Of a stretch of DNA of 64,000 bases, positions 48,206-58,995 are shown piece after piece (position 1 is the first letter of the stretch; each line of letters begins with the position of its first letter). This stretch comes from Lysobacter concretionis Ko07 = DSM 16239 (GTDB lineage Bacteria; Pseudomonadota; Gammaproteobacteria; Xanthomonadales; Xanthomonadaceae): contig NZ_AVPS01000003.1 of NCBI RefSeq assembly GCF_000768345.1, positions 124,001 to 188,000 on the forward strand, read 5' to 3'. Under the pieces are notes generated by a model. The model did not search any database. It was not told the DNA's origin and saw only the letters and a list, made by a program, of their open reading frames with translations. Both the position numbers and the translations under genes were made by a program.

Positions 48206-49576
48206 TCAACTTTCGCCGGCCACCGTCATCTTCCCGACCAGGATCGAACCGGTGCGGATGTGCGAACGCGCATCGACATCGCTGCCGACCGCCTCGATCG
48301 CAGCAAACATGCTTTTCAGATTGCCGGCGATGGTGATTCCGTCGACCGGGTACTGGATCTGGCCGTCCTCGATCCAGAAACCCGCCGCACCGCGCGAGTA
48401 ATCGCCGGTGATGTTGTTCACGCCCTGCCCCATCAACTCGGTGACCAGCAGGCCGCGCCCCATGCCGGCCAGCATCGATCGCTGGTCGCCGGCATTCGCG
48501 GTGACCTGCAGGTTGTGCACGCCGCCGGCGTTGGCGGTGGTCTGCAGGCCGAGCCGGCGGGCCGAGTAGCTGCCGAGTACATAGCGCTGCAGGATGCCGC
48601 CGGCGACCAGGGCCGACTCGCGTGTCGCCACGCCCTCGGCATCGAACGAGGACGAGCGGAAGCCGCGCGGCAGGAAGGGCTGTTCCTTGATCGCGAACCA
48701 GTCCGGAAACAGCTGCGTGCCGACGCTGTCGAGCAGGAAGCTGGCGCGCCGGTACAGGGCGCCGCCGGATACCGCGCCCAGCAGATGCCCGACCAGCGAG
48801 CGGGCGATCTCGGCCGAGAACAGCACCGGGTACTCGCCGGTGGGAATCTGCCGTGGAGCGAGGCGCGAGATCGCACGCTCGGCGGCCTTGCGGCCGATCG
48901 CGGCCGGGGATTCCAGCCCCTCGGCGGCCAGCGCGATGCTGTACCAGCCGTCGCGCTGCATGTCCTCGCCGCGGCCGGCGATCAACGCGCAACCCAGGCT
49001 GTGCTGGGTACTGCGCTCGCGACCGACGAAACCGTGCGAGTTGGCGTACACCGACAGGCTGCTGCCACTGCCGACCGATGCGCCGTCGGAATTTTCCAGT
49101 CGCGGGTCGACGTCGCGGCCCGCCTGCTCGCAGGCCAGCGCCAGGTCGATCGCCTGGTCGGCACTGATTTCCCACGGGTGCCAGCTGTCGAATTCGCGCA
49201 GGTCGGTCGCCATCAGCTCCGCATCGGCCAGACCGGCGGCCGGATCGTGCTCGGTGTAGCGCGCGATCGCGCAGGCCTGCTCGACGGTGGCCGCGAGGCT
49301 GTCATCGCGCAGGTCGGCGGTCGAGGCGCTGCCCTTGCGGCCGTTGAAATAGACCGTGACCGCAATGCCGCGGTCGCGGGTGGACTCGACCGTCTCGACC
49401 TCGCCCATGCGCACGTTGACGTTCAGCCCGGTGTCCTCCGAGCAGGACACCTCGGCCTGGTCGGCGCCCCGGGCAAGGGCGCTGTCGAGCAGGCGGGCGG
49501 ACAGCGCCGCGAGCATGTCCAGGTGGGCATCGCTGTCGGCGTGGGCGGGCGCGGAGGCGGGGGTGATGGCGTTCAA
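48206..49576 (-). CDS. pmbA: Metalloprotease subunit TldE (PmbA)
   Basis: TldE partners TldD in a heterodimeric protease that degrades unfolded peptides and matures microcin B17 and the CcdA antitoxin in E. coli. The 456-residue protein has the family N-terminus ([37 protein letters not shown]) and the C-terminal [20 protein letters not shown]. As in other TldE subunits no HExxxH is present; the catalytic zinc site is in TldD. It is divergent from darP with a 111-base gap. Confidence 0.95.
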   Translation of the reverse strand: MNAITPASAPAHADSDAHLDMLAALSARLLDSALARGADQAEVSCSEDTGLNVNVRMGEVETVESTRDRGIAVTVYFNGRKGSASTADLRDDSLAATVEQACAIARYTEHDPAAGLADAELMATDLREFDSWHPWEISADQAIDLALACEQAGRDVDPRLENSDGASVGSGSSLSVYANSHGFVGRERSTQHSLGCALIAGRGEDMQRDGWYSIALAAEGLESPAAIGRKAAERAISRLAPRQIPTGEYPVLFSAEIARSLVGHLLGAVSGGALYRRASFLLDSVGTQLFPDWFAIKEQPFLPRGFRSSSFDAEGVATRESALVAGGILQRYVLGSYSARRLGLQTTANAGGVHNLQVTANAGDQRSMLAGMGRGLLVTELMGQGVNNITGDYSRGAAGFWIEDGQIQYPVDGITIAGNLKSMFAAIEAVGSDVDARSHIRTGSILVGKMTVAGES

Positions 49577-49687
49577 TGTCTTATCCTTGCGGGCTGCGGT
49601 TCCGGATCGGCATCCGGGAACCTGTTTCTGGTTTGGCCTGCGGGGAGGAAATTCCGCGCAGCGCCGGCAACAAAGTGGAAATCAACG

Positions 49688-50257
49688 ATGCGTGGCAGAG
49701 ACGAAGAAACCGGCGAATACCGTGGCGAAAGCCGCAGCCAGCAGCGCCGTGATGCGCTGGAGGTGCTGGCGATCTGCGAGCAGCTGGTCGCCCTGACCGA
49801 CGCCCAGCTGTCGCGGCTGCCGGTGCCCGAGTCGCTGCTGCCGCACATCCGCGAAGCGCGCCGCATCACCTCGCACATCGCGCACAAGCGCCAGCTGGCG
49901 TTCCTGGCCAAGCAGATGCGGCGCGAGGACGAGGAAACGCTGGACACGATCCGCGACGCGCTGGACGTCAAAGGCGAAACCGCCCGCCGCGAGATCGCCG
50001 CGATGCACCGGGTCGAGGCCTGGCGCGACCGCCTGCTGGATGAGGGCGATAAGGCGCTGGCCGAGCTGCTGGACCTGCATCCGGAAGCAGACCGCCAGGG
50101 CCTGCGCCAGCTGGTGCGCAACACGCTGGAGGAACGCAAGCGCAACAAGCCGCCGCGGGCGTTCCGCGAGCTGTTCCGGCAGCTGCGCGAACTGATGCTG
50201 GGTGGCGAGCCGGCGGGCGATGACGCCGTCCCGTCGGAACACGACGAGTTGCCGTAA
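49688..50257 (+). CDS. darP: Ribosome-associated protein DarP (YjgA/DUF615)
   Basis: A 189-residue protein that associates with 50S assembly intermediates in E. coli. It is rich in Arg/Lys/Glu and helical, with [34 protein letters not shown]-like [19 protein letters not shown], and [22 protein letters not shown] as the DUF615 landmarks; it ends with [14 protein letters not shown] and a short acidic tail. The yjgA-pmbA divergent pair is conserved in E. coli. The gene converges with tldD. Confidence 0.93.
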   Translation: MRGRDEETGEYRGESRSQQRRDALEVLAICEQLVALTDAQLSRLPVPESLLPHIREARRITSHIAHKRQLAFLAKQMRREDEETLDTIRDALDVKGETARREIAAMHRVEAWRDRLLDEGDKALAELLDLHPEADRQGLRQLVRNTLEERKRNKPPRAFRELFRQLRELMLGGEPAGDDAVPSEHDELP

Positions 50258-50309
50258 GCCTTCTTGCCGCGGGCGCAAGCCGGGGCATTCAGCAGGCACA
50301 CCGCAACAC

Positions 50310-51752
50310 TCACGCCTGGGTGCCGCCCACCGTGATGCCGTCGATCAGCAACGAGGGCTGGCCGACGCCGACCGGCACGCTCTGGCCGTCCTTGCCGCAC
50401 ACGCCGACGCCTTCGTCCAGCGCGAGGTCGTGGCCGACCATCCGCACCTTCTGCATGGTTTCCGGGCCGTTGCCGATCAGGGTCGCGCCCTTCACCGGCG
50501 CGGTGATCCTTCCATCCTCGATCAGGTAGGCCTCGGTGGCGGAGAACACGTACTTGCCGCTGGTGATGTCGACCTGGCCACCGCCGAAATTCACCGCGTA
50601 CAGGCCCTTCTTGACCGAACGGATCATCTCTTCTGGATCGTGCTTTCCGGCCAGCATGTAGGTGTTGGTCATGCGCGGCATCGGCAGATGGGCGAAGGAC
50701 TCGCGGCGGCCGTTGCCGGTCGGCGTCATGCCCATCAGGCGCGCGTTGAGGGTGTCCTGCATGTAGCCCACCAGCACGCCGTCCTCGATCAGGGTGGTGC
50801 ACTCGGTGCGGGTGCCCTCGTCGTCGATGTTGAGCGAGCCGCGACGGCCCGGCAGGGTGCCGTCGTCGACGATGGTCACGCCCGGCGCGGCGACGCGCTG
50901 GCCCATCCGGCCCGCGTAGGTGCTGGTGCCCTTGCGGTTGAAGTCGCCTTCCAGACCGTGGCCGACCGCCTCGTGCAGCAGCACGCCGGGCCAGCCGTTG
51001 CCGAGCACCACCGGCATCACACCGGCCGGTGCGTCGACCGCTTCCAGGTTGACCAGGGCCTGCCGCAGCGCCTCGCGACCCCAGGCCTCGGGCTTGCCGT
51101 CGGCGAACAGCTCGGCATAGCTGTAGCGGCCACCGCCGCCGGTGTAACCGGACTCTCGGCGGCCGTTCTGCTCGACGATGACCTGCACGTTGAAGCGCAC
51201 CAGCGGCCGCACGTCGGCGGCCAGCACGCCATCGCTGCGCGCGATCAGCACGGTATCGACACCCCCCGCCAGACTCACCATCACCTGCTTGACCCGCGGA
51301 TCGGCGGCGCGCAGCAGTTTGTCGATCCGGCGCAATGCCTCGACCTTGTCCTCGTTGCCCAGCGAGTCGATCGGATCCTCCGGCGCATACAGCGCGCGCG
51401 CATTGCTGCGCACCAGCGAACGGGTGGTCACGCTGTTGCCGTCGCGCGCGATCGCACGCGCCGAAGTGGAGGCAGCGATCAGCGCGGCGCTGTTGATCTC
51501 GTCCGAATAGGCGAAGCCGGTCTTCTCGCCGCTGATCGCGCGCACGCCGACGCCCTGCTCGATCGAATGCGCGCCGTCCTTGACGATGCCGTCTTCGACC
51601 GTCCAGCTCTCGCGCCGGGCGTGCTGGAAGTACAGGTCGCCGAAATCGATGCCCGGCCCGAGCAGGCTGCCGAAGGTGCGCTCCAGGCCGCTGGCATCAA
51701 GCCCGGCAGGCAGCAGGAGACGGGATTCGGCGAGTTGCAGGGGTAGGGTCAT
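50310..51752 (-). CDS. tldD: Metalloprotease subunit TldD
   Basis: Catalytic half of the TldD/TldE protease. The 480-residue protein has the zinc motif H260-E261-x2-G-H264 in [14 protein letters not shown], the glycine-rich [14 protein letters not shown], and the C-terminal IDGITVGG. TldE lies only two genes away on the same strand, separated by darP. It follows yhdP with a 126-base gap in which the 10-base sequence ATGGCATCCA is repeated nearly three times (51804-51833). Confidence 0.95.
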   Translation of the reverse strand: MTLPLQLAESRLLLPAGLDASGLERTFGSLLGPGIDFGDLYFQHARRESWTVEDGIVKDGAHSIEQGVGVRAISGEKTGFAYSDEINSAALIAASTSARAIARDGNSVTTRSLVRSNARALYAPEDPIDSLGNEDKVEALRRIDKLLRAADPRVKQVMVSLAGGVDTVLIARSDGVLAADVRPLVRFNVQVIVEQNGRRESGYTGGGGRYSYAELFADGKPEAWGREALRQALVNLEAVDAPAGVMPVVLGNGWPGVLLHEAVGHGLEGDFNRKGTSTYAGRMGQRVAAPGVTIVDDGTLPGRRGSLNIDDEGTRTECTTLIEDGVLVGYMQDTLNARLMGMTPTGNGRRESFAHLPMPRMTNTYMLAGKHDPEEMIRSVKKGLYAVNFGGGQVDITSGKYVFSATEAYLIEDGRITAPVKGATLIGNGPETMQKVRMVGHDLALDEGVGVCGKDGQSVPVGVGQPSLLIDGITVGGTQA

Positions 51753-51803
51753 GAGGGCTTCGCATCAGGGGGAAAGACGTGCCACGCGCCGGGAATCGCG
51801 GCG

Positions 51804-51833
51804 ATGGCATCCAATGGCATCCAATGGCATACG
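51804..51833. repeat. 10-bp tandem repeat between yhdP and tldD
   Basis: ATGGCATCCA occurs twice in a row, followed by a third imperfect copy ATGGCATACG. It lies upstream of the tldD start; role unknown. Confidence 0.6.
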
Positions 51834-51878
51834 GACCATATGCGGGCGATGGCCGCCGCTTCAACCGGCCGGAACGGT

Positions 51879-54800
51879 TCAGCCGGCCGGCAAGGGCTTG
51901 TCGGCGACCCGTCCCTGTTCGCGGCTGATCACCTCGACCTTCGGCTCGCTCCACGGCCCGGTGACCCGGTAGGTCTTGGCACCGATCTGGCCCAGCGGCT
52001 TCTGCAGCACCGCATTGGCCGCCGCCCCGATCGCCGCGCCCACCGGCCCGCCCGCGAGCGCACCTGCGACCGTCAGCAGGTTGCCGGCCTTGGGCAGCAC
52101 CTCGATGGTCTGGTTGAAGGTTTCTTCGCGCAGGTTGGCCGCACCGCGGATGTTGATCCGTGCCGCCGGTCCGTCGATGCGCAGGTTCTGGCTGCTCGCC
52201 ACGCCATCGGCGAACCGGATGTCGCCGCCGGCCTGGTTGAATGCGAAGCCCTTGGAGAAGAAGTCGCGGAAGTCCAGGGTCAGCCGGCGCGGCAACTCGG
52301 CGACGCTGAGCAGGCCGAGCACGCGCCCGGCACCCGGCTCGATCTCCAGCAGCCGGCCGTCGTGTACCTGCATCCTGAGGCTGCCGGCCAGCGAGGTGAG
52401 GTCGAACTGCATCGGCCCGCCCTGCCAGCCCGCCTCCAGCGCCATGTCTCCCTCTCCGCCGTCCAGCCGGCCCGCATAGCCGAACCCGCTCAGCAGACGA
52501 CCGAAATCCTCGCTCTCCAGTCGCGCATCGACCCGCGTGCGCGCCGCCGCGCCGCGCCCGTTCCAATGGCCGCTGGCATCGATGCTCTGGCCCGGCATCT
52601 GCGCGTGGAATTGCTCGACCTCCATGCCGGTCGCCGTGGCACGGGTGCGCAGTCGCGCGCGCCCCAGCGACGCCTCGGCGATACGCAACTCATCGATGTC
52701 CAGGGCCAGCGGCGGAATGCGGGCCGGATCGATCTCGTCACCGACCCTGTCGCCCACTTGGCCATCGGCCGCGGCCGTCCCGGCGGCGGTCTTCCTGTCA
52801 GCCGGGGGAGCGACCTTCTTCTGCCCGCCCATTGCCGCCTGCGCCGAGCGCCAATGCACCCGCTGGAAACGACCGGTAACCGTCGCCCCGTTCCCGGCCG
52901 GCACCAGCACGCTGCCCTGCAACGCCTGGCCGTCGACCTGTACCGAAACCGCCCCTGCAGCTCCCGGCACCACCTGCAGGCGGGTGTCGGGAAACACCCC
53001 GCCCAGCAACTGCAGGCGGTCGGCACGCACGTCGATCCGTCCCAGTGGCAAACCCCCGCCACCCCCGCCCCCCCCACTGCCCTCGCCGCCACGCGTCAGG
53101 CCGATCCAGCCGATCGCATCGAACTTTGCAGCCCGGCCGGAGGCGAACAAGCCCGACGCGGGGGCCGGCTGTGGCAGCCCACTGCCGAGCGCAACCCGCA
53201 CTCCGGTACGGCCGCCACCGCTGCGCGCACGCAATCCCAGCACATCGCCCAGCGCGACCTGCACCTCGCCGCTGCCGATCGGCAACGGCATCTGGACCGT
53301 GGTCGCCAGTGCCGCAGCGGCGGGCTTGTCCAGCGGCGCAGGCAGACCCAGCGCGGTGCCGATCAGGTCCGATGCCAGTTCCAGGCGTGCGGCAGGCTCG
53401 TGACTCCCGCTTGCCTTGGGCACCACCACACCGACCGTCCACTGCGAGCGGCCGGAAAGATACGGCGCCAGCCAGTCCAGCTCCGGCGCACGCGCCAGCA
53501 GGGTGTCGGTACCGAATGCCGCCTCAAGGTCACCTTCGAACACGTTCGCACGCTCGCGCACCGCGTCGTCGCCGGCACGCAGCGAGAGCTTCCCCGGACG
53601 CCCGTCGTGGCGCACCTGGAGACCATCGGCACGAAAGCCCTGCTCGGAGTAGCGGAGACGGCCGTTCACCTGGTCGAAGGCGAGATCCCAGCGCGGATCG
53701 GCGAGTTTTGCGTTCGCCAGCCCGACGCCGCCGGCAATCGAGAGCGGGTGCTCATGGCCCATCGGCAGGCGCAGCCGGAAGTCCACATTGGCCGGGCCGC
53801 TGCCTCTGATCGCATCGAAGGTTTCCGGGTTCAGCTCCCGCAACGGGCTGTCGCGCAGCAACGCGATCAGCTTTGCGACATCGCTGCCGGCCCGTGCCTC
53901 GACCGTCAGCGCACCGTCGTCGTAGTGGTCGATGCCGGCCTTGACCACCGGAATATCGATGCCGGCCAGTACGCCGTGGCCGTCGAGGCTGAAACCGTTG
54001 CCGATGAAGCTCGCCTGCAGGTCCATGCCGGTGGCCGCCGGCCAGTCGGGGCGGAACGCCACGGTGGCATCGACGATGTGGCCGGTGGCTTCGAACCGAC
54101 CGTCGTTGTTGTCGAACGGCCAATCGTCCAGATCACCGGACACCACCGCCCGTCCATCGCGCACGACACCGTCGACCAGCGCGGTATCGAGCCATTCCAG
54201 CAGCGCGTCGGACATCAGGTGCCGGACCCAGAACCCCTTGGCCACCGGCAGGCGGGTGGGGTCGATGGCCGCCGCGATGTCGATGCGCGGGCGCGTGCCG
54301 TCGCCCTGCCAGCTCAGGCCGCCGCGCGCGGCAGCGCCGAAGTCGCCGCCGTCGATACGCAGCGCGGCGGTTTCCATTGCCCAGCCGGCGTCCTGGCGCC
54401 AACCGGTCACGGCGCCGTCGAGTTTCACCGTATGCACCACGCCAAACCCGCTGGGCCAGTCGAAACGCACCGGCTGGCCGGCATCCATCTGGAGGCTGAG
54501 AGCAGCGTCATCACCGGTCAGGTCGCCAGCCAGCCCGCTCAGGCCGGGCGCGTCGGCCACCGGCTCGAACCCGAAGCCGTCGATCCGCGCGCGGGCATGC
54601 ATCGGCCCATCGCGACGCCCTTGCAGATCCAGCCCTCGCAGCACCGCGCGCGGCCGTGCCTGCAACAGCCAGCGCCGCAACGAGGGCGACAAGCGGTCGC
54701 TGAGCAGCGCAATGCCCGCCAGCGGCGCGACATCGATGTGCTCGGCCATGACGGCCCGATGCCCACCCGCTGCCAGCAGCAGGCCATCGAAGTTGTACTG

Positions 54801-55802
54801 CCCGCCCTGCATCTCCAGTCCCAGATGCGGCGCGTCCAGGCGCCAGCCATCGGCGACCCGCTGCCAGCGCGCCCGGGTCGCCACGCGATCGATCCGGACG
54901 ACGGGAATCTGTCCCGCGACGGCAGTGGCGCCATCGCCGTCATTGGCGGCAATCGTGCTGCCGACCAGCAGGAGCTCGTCGAGCGCGGCGTCCAGACGGA
55001 CGTCGACGACCCGCTTGTCCTGCAGATCGAGCCAGGCCTTGGCCTGTCCCCGCCCGGCCTGCACCGACACGCCCATCGTCTTAAGCAGTGACGACCACGG
55101 GGCCAGGTCGATCCGGTCCGCCTGCGCGTAGGCCCGGCCGTTTCCACGGCGGTGGTCGAAATCCAGCATCGCATCGACCGGCGCTACCGCCGCACCGTTG
55201 GCCGACTGTGGCCAGGCGCGCAGTCCGGCCCGCACGCGGTCGCCGTTGACCTGCAACCGCAGGTCGATCTTCGGCACCCGGATATCGACCCCCAGCTCCG
55301 GCGCCAGCACCGCCAGCGCGCCGTCGCTCACCTGCAGTTCGCCCAGCCCTTCCAACGATGCAAACGGATCGCCACCGGCCTGCTGCTGGCCGGGCAGGCC
55401 CCGCACCTGCCACTGGCCATCCGGCAACCGCTCCAGGGTGAGGTCCAGCCCGCGCAGGCGCACTTCCGACAAGGGCACGCCGGGAAGCAGGCCTGCGTAG
55501 ATCGACACCAGCATCTCCGCATCGCCGATGGTGAAGGCCGTGTCGCCCTCGCCGATGCGCAGGTTCTTGAGCTGCAGCAACGGCCCGCGCCGGGTCCAGG
55601 CGGTGTCCACGGCATCGAACCCGACCGGCCGACCGGCACGCTGGCCGAGCCATGCGGCGACCTGGTCGGGGTGCCGTTCCGCCAGCGGCAGCAACTGGCT
55701 GGCCACCGCCAGTACCAGCGCCAGCAATACCAGCGCGATCGCGACGGTATAGCCCAATCCGCGACGGGCCAGGCGCAAGCGGCGGCGCAACGGCGTGGGC
55801 AC
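51879..55802 (-). CDS. yhdP: YhdP/TamB-AsmA family intermembrane protein
   Basis: A 1307-residue AsmA-like protein of the YhdP family, which bridges inner and outer membranes and moves phospholipid outward in E. coli. Residues about 14-40 are the single membrane helix; the rest is a long repeated beta structure ending in the family C-domain (LPGRV-type segment GAGRVLGLLSVAELPRRLTL and GAANLREETFNQTIEV). A Gly/Ser run of about 10 residues near 900 (SGGGGGGGGLPLG) is encoded by an eight-C tract at 53068-53075. GTG start 21 bases after the rng stop. The maf-rng-yhdP-tldD order matches E. coli. Confidence 0.93.
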   Translation of the reverse strand: MPTPLRRRLRLARRGLGYTVAIALVLLALVLAVASQLLPLAERHPDQVAAWLGQRAGRPVGFDAVDTAWTRRGPLLQLKNLRIGEGDTAFTIGDAEMLVSIYAGLLPGVPLSEVRLRGLDLTLERLPDGQWQVRGLPGQQQAGGDPFASLEGLGELQVSDGALAVLAPELGVDIRVPKIDLRLQVNGDRVRAGLRAWPQSANGAAVAPVDAMLDFDHRRGNGRAYAQADRIDLAPWSSLLKTMGVSVQAGRGQAKAWLDLQDKRVVDVRLDAALDELLLVGSTIAANDGDGATAVAGQIPVVRIDRVATRARWQRVADGWRLDAPHLGLEMQGGQYNFDGLLLAAGGHRAVMAEHIDVAPLAGIALLSDRLSPSLRRWLLQARPRAVLRGLDLQGRRDGPMHARARIDGFGFEPVADAPGLSGLAGDLTGDDAALSLQMDAGQPVRFDWPSGFGVVHTVKLDGAVTGWRQDAGWAMETAALRIDGGDFGAAARGGLSWQGDGTRPRIDIAAAIDPTRLPVAKGFWVRHLMSDALLEWLDTALVDGVVRDGRAVVSGDLDDWPFDNNDGRFEATGHIVDATVAFRPDWPAATGMDLQASFIGNGFSLDGHGVLAGIDIPVVKAGIDHYDDGALTVEARAGSDVAKLIALLRDSPLRELNPETFDAIRGSGPANVDFRLRLPMGHEHPLSIAGGVGLANAKLADPRWDLAFDQVNGRLRYSEQGFRADGLQVRHDGRPGKLSLRAGDDAVRERANVFEGDLEAAFGTDTLLARAPELDWLAPYLSGRSQWTVGVVVPKASGSHEPAARLELASDLIGTALGLPAPLDKPAAAALATTVQMPLPIGSGEVQVALGDVLGLRARSGGGRTGVRVALGSGLPQPAPASGLFASGRAAKFDAIGWIGLTRGGEGSGGGGGGGGLPLGRIDVRADRLQLLGGVFPDTRLQVVPGAAGAVSVQVDGQALQGSVLVPAGNGATVTGRFQRVHWRSAQAAMGGQKKVAPPADRKTAAGTAAADGQVGDRVGDEIDPARIPPLALDIDELRIAEASLGRARLRTRATATGMEVEQFHAQMPGQSIDASGHWNGRGAAARTRVDARLESEDFGRLLSGFGYAGRLDGGEGDMALEAGWQGGPMQFDLTSLAGSLRMQVHDGRLLEIEPGAGRVLGLLSVAELPRRLTLDFRDFFSKGFAFNQAGGDIRFADGVASSQNLRIDGPAARINIRGAANLREETFNQTIEVLPKAGNLLTVAGALAGGPVGAAIGAAANAVLQKPLGQIGAKTYRVTGPWSEPKVEVISREQGRVADKPLPAG

Positions 55803-55823
55803 GGTCAGCCCTGTCGCCCGCAG

Positions 55824-57332
55824 TCAGAGCAGAACGACATCGAACTGCTCCTGCGCGTACTGGTCGTCGGGCTGGAAACGGATCGACTTGCCGACAAACT
55901 CCTCCAGCTCGGCCACGGCCGCCGACTCCTCGTCGGTGATCCGCGCGACCACCTTCGGCGAGGCGATCACCAGCAACCGCGCCGCATCGAACTGCCGCAC
56001 CTGGCGCACGATCTCGCGGAAGATCTCGTAGGTCACCGTTTCGGGGGTCTTCAGCGTGCCGCGACCACTGCATTCGTGGCAGGGCTCGGTCAGCTGGCGC
56101 TGCAGGCTTTCGGTGGTGCGTTTGCGGGTCATCTCCACCAGCCCCAGCGGCGAGAACTCGTACACCGTGGTCTTGGCGTGGTCCTTCAGCAGCGCCTTTT
56201 CCAGCGTCCGCAGCACCTGGCGCTTGTGCTCGGCATCGTTCATGTCGATGAAGTCGATGATGATGATGCCGCCCAGGTTGCGCAGCCGCAGCTGACGCGC
56301 GACCGACTGGGCCGCCTCCAGGTTGGTGCGGTAGACGGTCTCCTCCTGGTTGCGCTGGCCCAGGAACGAGCCGGTATTGATGTCGACCGTGGTCATCGCC
56401 TCGGTCTGGTCGATCACCAGGTAGCCGCCGGATTTCAGCGGCACCTGCTTGTCCAGCGCGCGCTGGATCTCGTCCTCCACGCCGTAGAGGTCGAAGATCG
56501 GCCGCGCACCGGCGTAGTGCTCGATCTTCTCCACCAGGTCCGGCCCTTCGGCGGTGCCGGTGGAAGGCATGAACTGCGCCGCGAACGCGCGCAGGCGCTC
56601 GAAGGTCTCGCGCGAATCGACCTTGACCTTCTCGACATCGCGCCGGATCAGGTCGCGCACCGCGCGCAGCGGCAGGGTCAGGTCCTCGTACACGCACTCG
56701 CCCACCCGCACGGACCCCGACTTCTCGCCGATCAGGGCCCACACCCGGCTGAGGTAGGTGATGTCCTCGGCCAGCGCCTCTTCCGACTGGCCCTCCGCAT
56801 TGGTGCGCACGATGTAGCCGTGGGACTCCCCGGCCGGTGCCAGCGCGGCGACATGCGCCTTCAGGCGGGCGCGCTCGGCCTCGTCCTCGATCCGCGCCGA
56901 AACCCCGACCACCCTGGTGTGCGGCAGCAGGACCAGGTAACGCGAGGGAATGCTGATCTGGGTGGTCAGCCGCGCACCCTTGCCACCGATCGGGTCCTTG
57001 ACCACCTGGACGACGATTTCCTGGCCTTCGCGCAGCAACTCGGAGATCGGCCGGGTCGGGGTGGCCGGCAAGGACGCCGCGTCGCCCTCGCCGTCACCCA
57101 CCGCCGGTTTGACGATATCGGCGGCATGCAGGAACGCCGCGCGTTCCAGCCCGATCTCGATGAAGGCCGCCTGCATGCCCGGCATCACCCGCTGCACCCG
57201 GCCCTTGTAGATGTTGCCGACCACGCCGCGCGCCCAGCCGCGCTCGATGTGCAGCTCCTGCAGCATGCCGTTTTCGACCACCGCCACCCGGGTCTCGCGT
57301 GGGGTGACGTTGACCAGGATCTCCTCGCTCAT
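55824..57332 (-). CDS. rng: Ribonuclease G
   Basis: Endoribonuclease that matures the 16S rRNA 5' end and degrades mRNA. The 502-residue protein has an N-terminal S1 domain ([34 protein letters not shown]), the RNase H-like catalytic core with Mg-binding Asp in TTVDINTG and IIDFIDMN, and the zinc-link CHEC in [10 protein letters not shown]. It lacks the long C-terminal scaffold of RNase E. Its ATG overlaps the maf stop (ATGA). Confidence 0.95.
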   Translation of the reverse strand: MSEEILVNVTPRETRVAVVENGMLQELHIERGWARGVVGNIYKGRVQRVMPGMQAAFIEIGLERAAFLHAADIVKPAVGDGEGDAASLPATPTRPISELLREGQEIVVQVVKDPIGGKGARLTTQISIPSRYLVLLPHTRVVGVSARIEDEAERARLKAHVAALAPAGESHGYIVRTNAEGQSEEALAEDITYLSRVWALIGEKSGSVRVGECVYEDLTLPLRAVRDLIRRDVEKVKVDSRETFERLRAFAAQFMPSTGTAEGPDLVEKIEHYAGARPIFDLYGVEDEIQRALDKQVPLKSGGYLVIDQTEAMTTVDINTGSFLGQRNQEETVYRTNLEAAQSVARQLRLRNLGGIIIIDFIDMNDAEHKRQVLRTLEKALLKDHAKTTVYEFSPLGLVEMTRKRTTESLQRQLTEPCHECSGRGTLKTPETVTYEIFREIVRQVRQFDAARLLVIASPKVVARITDEESAAVAELEEFVGKSIRFQPDDQYAQEQFDVVLL

Positions 57333-57946
57333 GGGGCCTCCACCGGAGTCGTGGTCGTGCCCGCGCCGGCCGCTGCCATCGGTCCGAGACCGAAGGACGC
57401 CAGCAATTGCGCGGTCACCTGCAGCGGCAGCCCCATGACTCCCGAGTAGCTGCCGTCGAGCCGGGTCACAAAGGCCTCGGCGCCGCCCTGGATGGCGTAG
57501 GCGCCGGCCTTGCCGAACGGCTCACCTCCGGCCACGTAGGCGGCCATCAATGTTCCGGGCAAGGGCGCGAAGGTGACCTTCGAGATCGATACCGCCTGCA
57601 CGCTGCGGGTGGCCGACACCAGCGACACTGCCGAGATCACCCGGTGCTCGCGTCCCGACAGACGCCGCAGCATCGCCATGGCATCCGCGGCATCCGCAGG
57701 CTTGCCGAACACCTCGTCATCCAGCACGACCTCGGTATCCGCCCCCAGCACCAGTGCCTCCTGGTCATGGTCCACATCCGCCAGGCCGGCCAACGCCTTC
57801 TCGTGTGCCACCCGGCACACATAATCCTCGGCCGACTCCTCCGGTCGGCGCTGCTCGGGGACATCCAGCGCGAGCACATCGAAGTCGAGCCCCAGGCGGG
57901 CCAGCAGTTCCCGGCGGCGCGGGGATTGTGAGGCGAGATAGAGCAT
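57329..57946 (-). CDS. maf: Maf/YhdE family nucleoside triphosphate pyrophosphatase
   Basis: House-cleaning pyrophosphatase that hydrolyses dTTP/UTP or modified nucleotides. The 205-residue protein begins [20 protein letters not shown], the Maf signature, and has [16 protein letters not shown] (catalytic Asp), [11 protein letters not shown] and [13 protein letters not shown]. The segment [21 protein letters not shown] resembles the YhdE branch, whose E. coli gene also lies upstream of rng. It heads the maf-rng-yhdP-tldD operon. Confidence 0.94.
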   Translation of the reverse strand: MLYLASQSPRRRELLARLGLDFDVLALDVPEQRRPEESAEDYVCRVAHEKALAGLADVDHDQEALVLGADTEVVLDDEVFGKPADAADAMAMLRRLSGREHRVISAVSLVSATRSVQAVSISKVTFAPLPGTLMAAYVAGGEPFGKAGAYAIQGGAEAFVTRLDGSYSGVMGLPLQVTAQLLASFGLGPMAAAGAGTTTTPVEAP

Positions 57947-58245
57947 GGGACTCCAAAGGCAGCGTGGGCGGGGCGCCGCTGTGAAACGGGACACTGTGAA
58001 ACCCGCGGCAACCCCGAGGGCAGGACGACAGCGAGCATGCGGAAATGGCACTGACAGGACGACGGTGATTGCGCCGGCACTTCCGGCCGCGCCCCCGAAC
58101 ACCACCTTCACCGCCATCCCACCGCCGGAAAGCATAACCCGCGCGGACTGAGCCTCAGCCGACGCCGGGTGCACAATCCGATCCGGCTCACGGCCCGTTC
58201 ACCGCCCGCCCCCGACCCTTCCCGCCTGCCTCCCAGGAGTTGTTC
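57947..58245. other. Divergent intergenic region between maf and the SIMPL gene
   Basis: About 300 bases that should hold two divergent promoters. A 9-base direct repeat CTGTGAAAC occurs at about 57979-57987 and 57994-58002 (15-base spacing, one and a half helical turns), a possible regulator site. No gene is visible. Confidence 0.4.
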
Positions 58246-58992
58246 ATGTACCTGATGCCACCCGTTTCTCGCTTGCGCCCGCTCGCCCTGGCCGCCGCTC
58301 TCGCCCTTGGAGTCACCGCCATGCCCGGCAACGCCCAGACCGCACCGACCGCGGCGGTCTCCGCCAACACCCTGCTGTCGGTGTCCGCCGAAGCCCATGC
58401 GACCCGCGTGCCCGATATCGCCCGCCTGTCCACCGGCGTGGTCACCCAGGCCGCCGATCCACAGGCCGCCATGCAGGCCAACGCGAACCAGATGAGCCAG
58501 GTGGTCGCCGCGATCCGCAAGGCCGGCATCGCCGAGCGCGACATCCAGACCGGCGGCGTCAACCTCAACCCGCAGTACCGCTATGCCGACAACCAGCCGC
58601 CGACGATCACCGGCTATGAGGCCCGCAACAGCGTCAACATCACCGTGCGCAAGATCGGTGAACTGGGCCGGATCATGGATGCGCTGGTCGGCGTCGGCGC
58701 GAACCAGATCCAGGGTCCCAGCTTCGAGGTCGACGACAAGGAGTCGGCCTATGACGAAGCGCGGCGTGCGGCGATCGGCAAGGCCCGGACCCGCGCCGGC
58801 ATGTACGCCAGCGAGCTCGGCCTGAAGGTATTGCGGATCGTCAGCATCAGCGAGGGCACTGGCGGCTTTGGCCCGCCGATGCCGATGATGGCGATGGCGC
58901 GGATGGAGAAATCGCAGGCCGACACCCCGATTGCTGCCGGCGAAAGCACGTTGCCGGTCAGCCTTGACGTGGTCTTCGAACTGGGACGCTGA
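58246..58992 (+). CDS. SIMPL domain (DUF541) periplasmic protein
   Basis: A 248-residue exported protein of the SIMPL family (Brucella BP26/OMP28-like; E. coli YggE), which forms ring-like assemblies and is tied to oxidative-stress protection in some species. Residues 1-31 form the signal peptide (ALAAALALGVTAMPGNAQ); then LLSVSAEAHATRVPDIARLS, with the repeat-like DIQTGGVNLNPQYRY, ITGYEARNSVNITVRKI and YDEARRAAIGKARTRAGMYA. An aggag site precedes the chosen ATG; a TTG two codons upstream is possible. The stop codon lies 3 bases before the next small gene. Confidence 0.88.
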   Translation: MYLMPPVSRLRPLALAAALALGVTAMPGNAQTAPTAAVSANTLLSVSAEAHATRVPDIARLSTGVVTQAADPQAAMQANANQMSQVVAAIRKAGIAERDIQTGGVNLNPQYRYADNQPPTITGYEARNSVNITVRKIGELGRIMDALVGVGANQIQGPSFEVDDKESAYDEARRAAIGKARTRAGMYASELGLKVLRIVSISEGTGGFGPPMPMMAMARMEKSQADTPIAAGESTLPVSLDVVFELGR

Positions 58993-58995
58993 GCC

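Noticed and set aside
51804-55091. 1095-codon plus-strand open frame opposite yhdP
   Set aside because: The minus strand encodes an intact YhdP with membrane helix and family C-domain; the plus frame is low-information Gln/His/Arg-rich.
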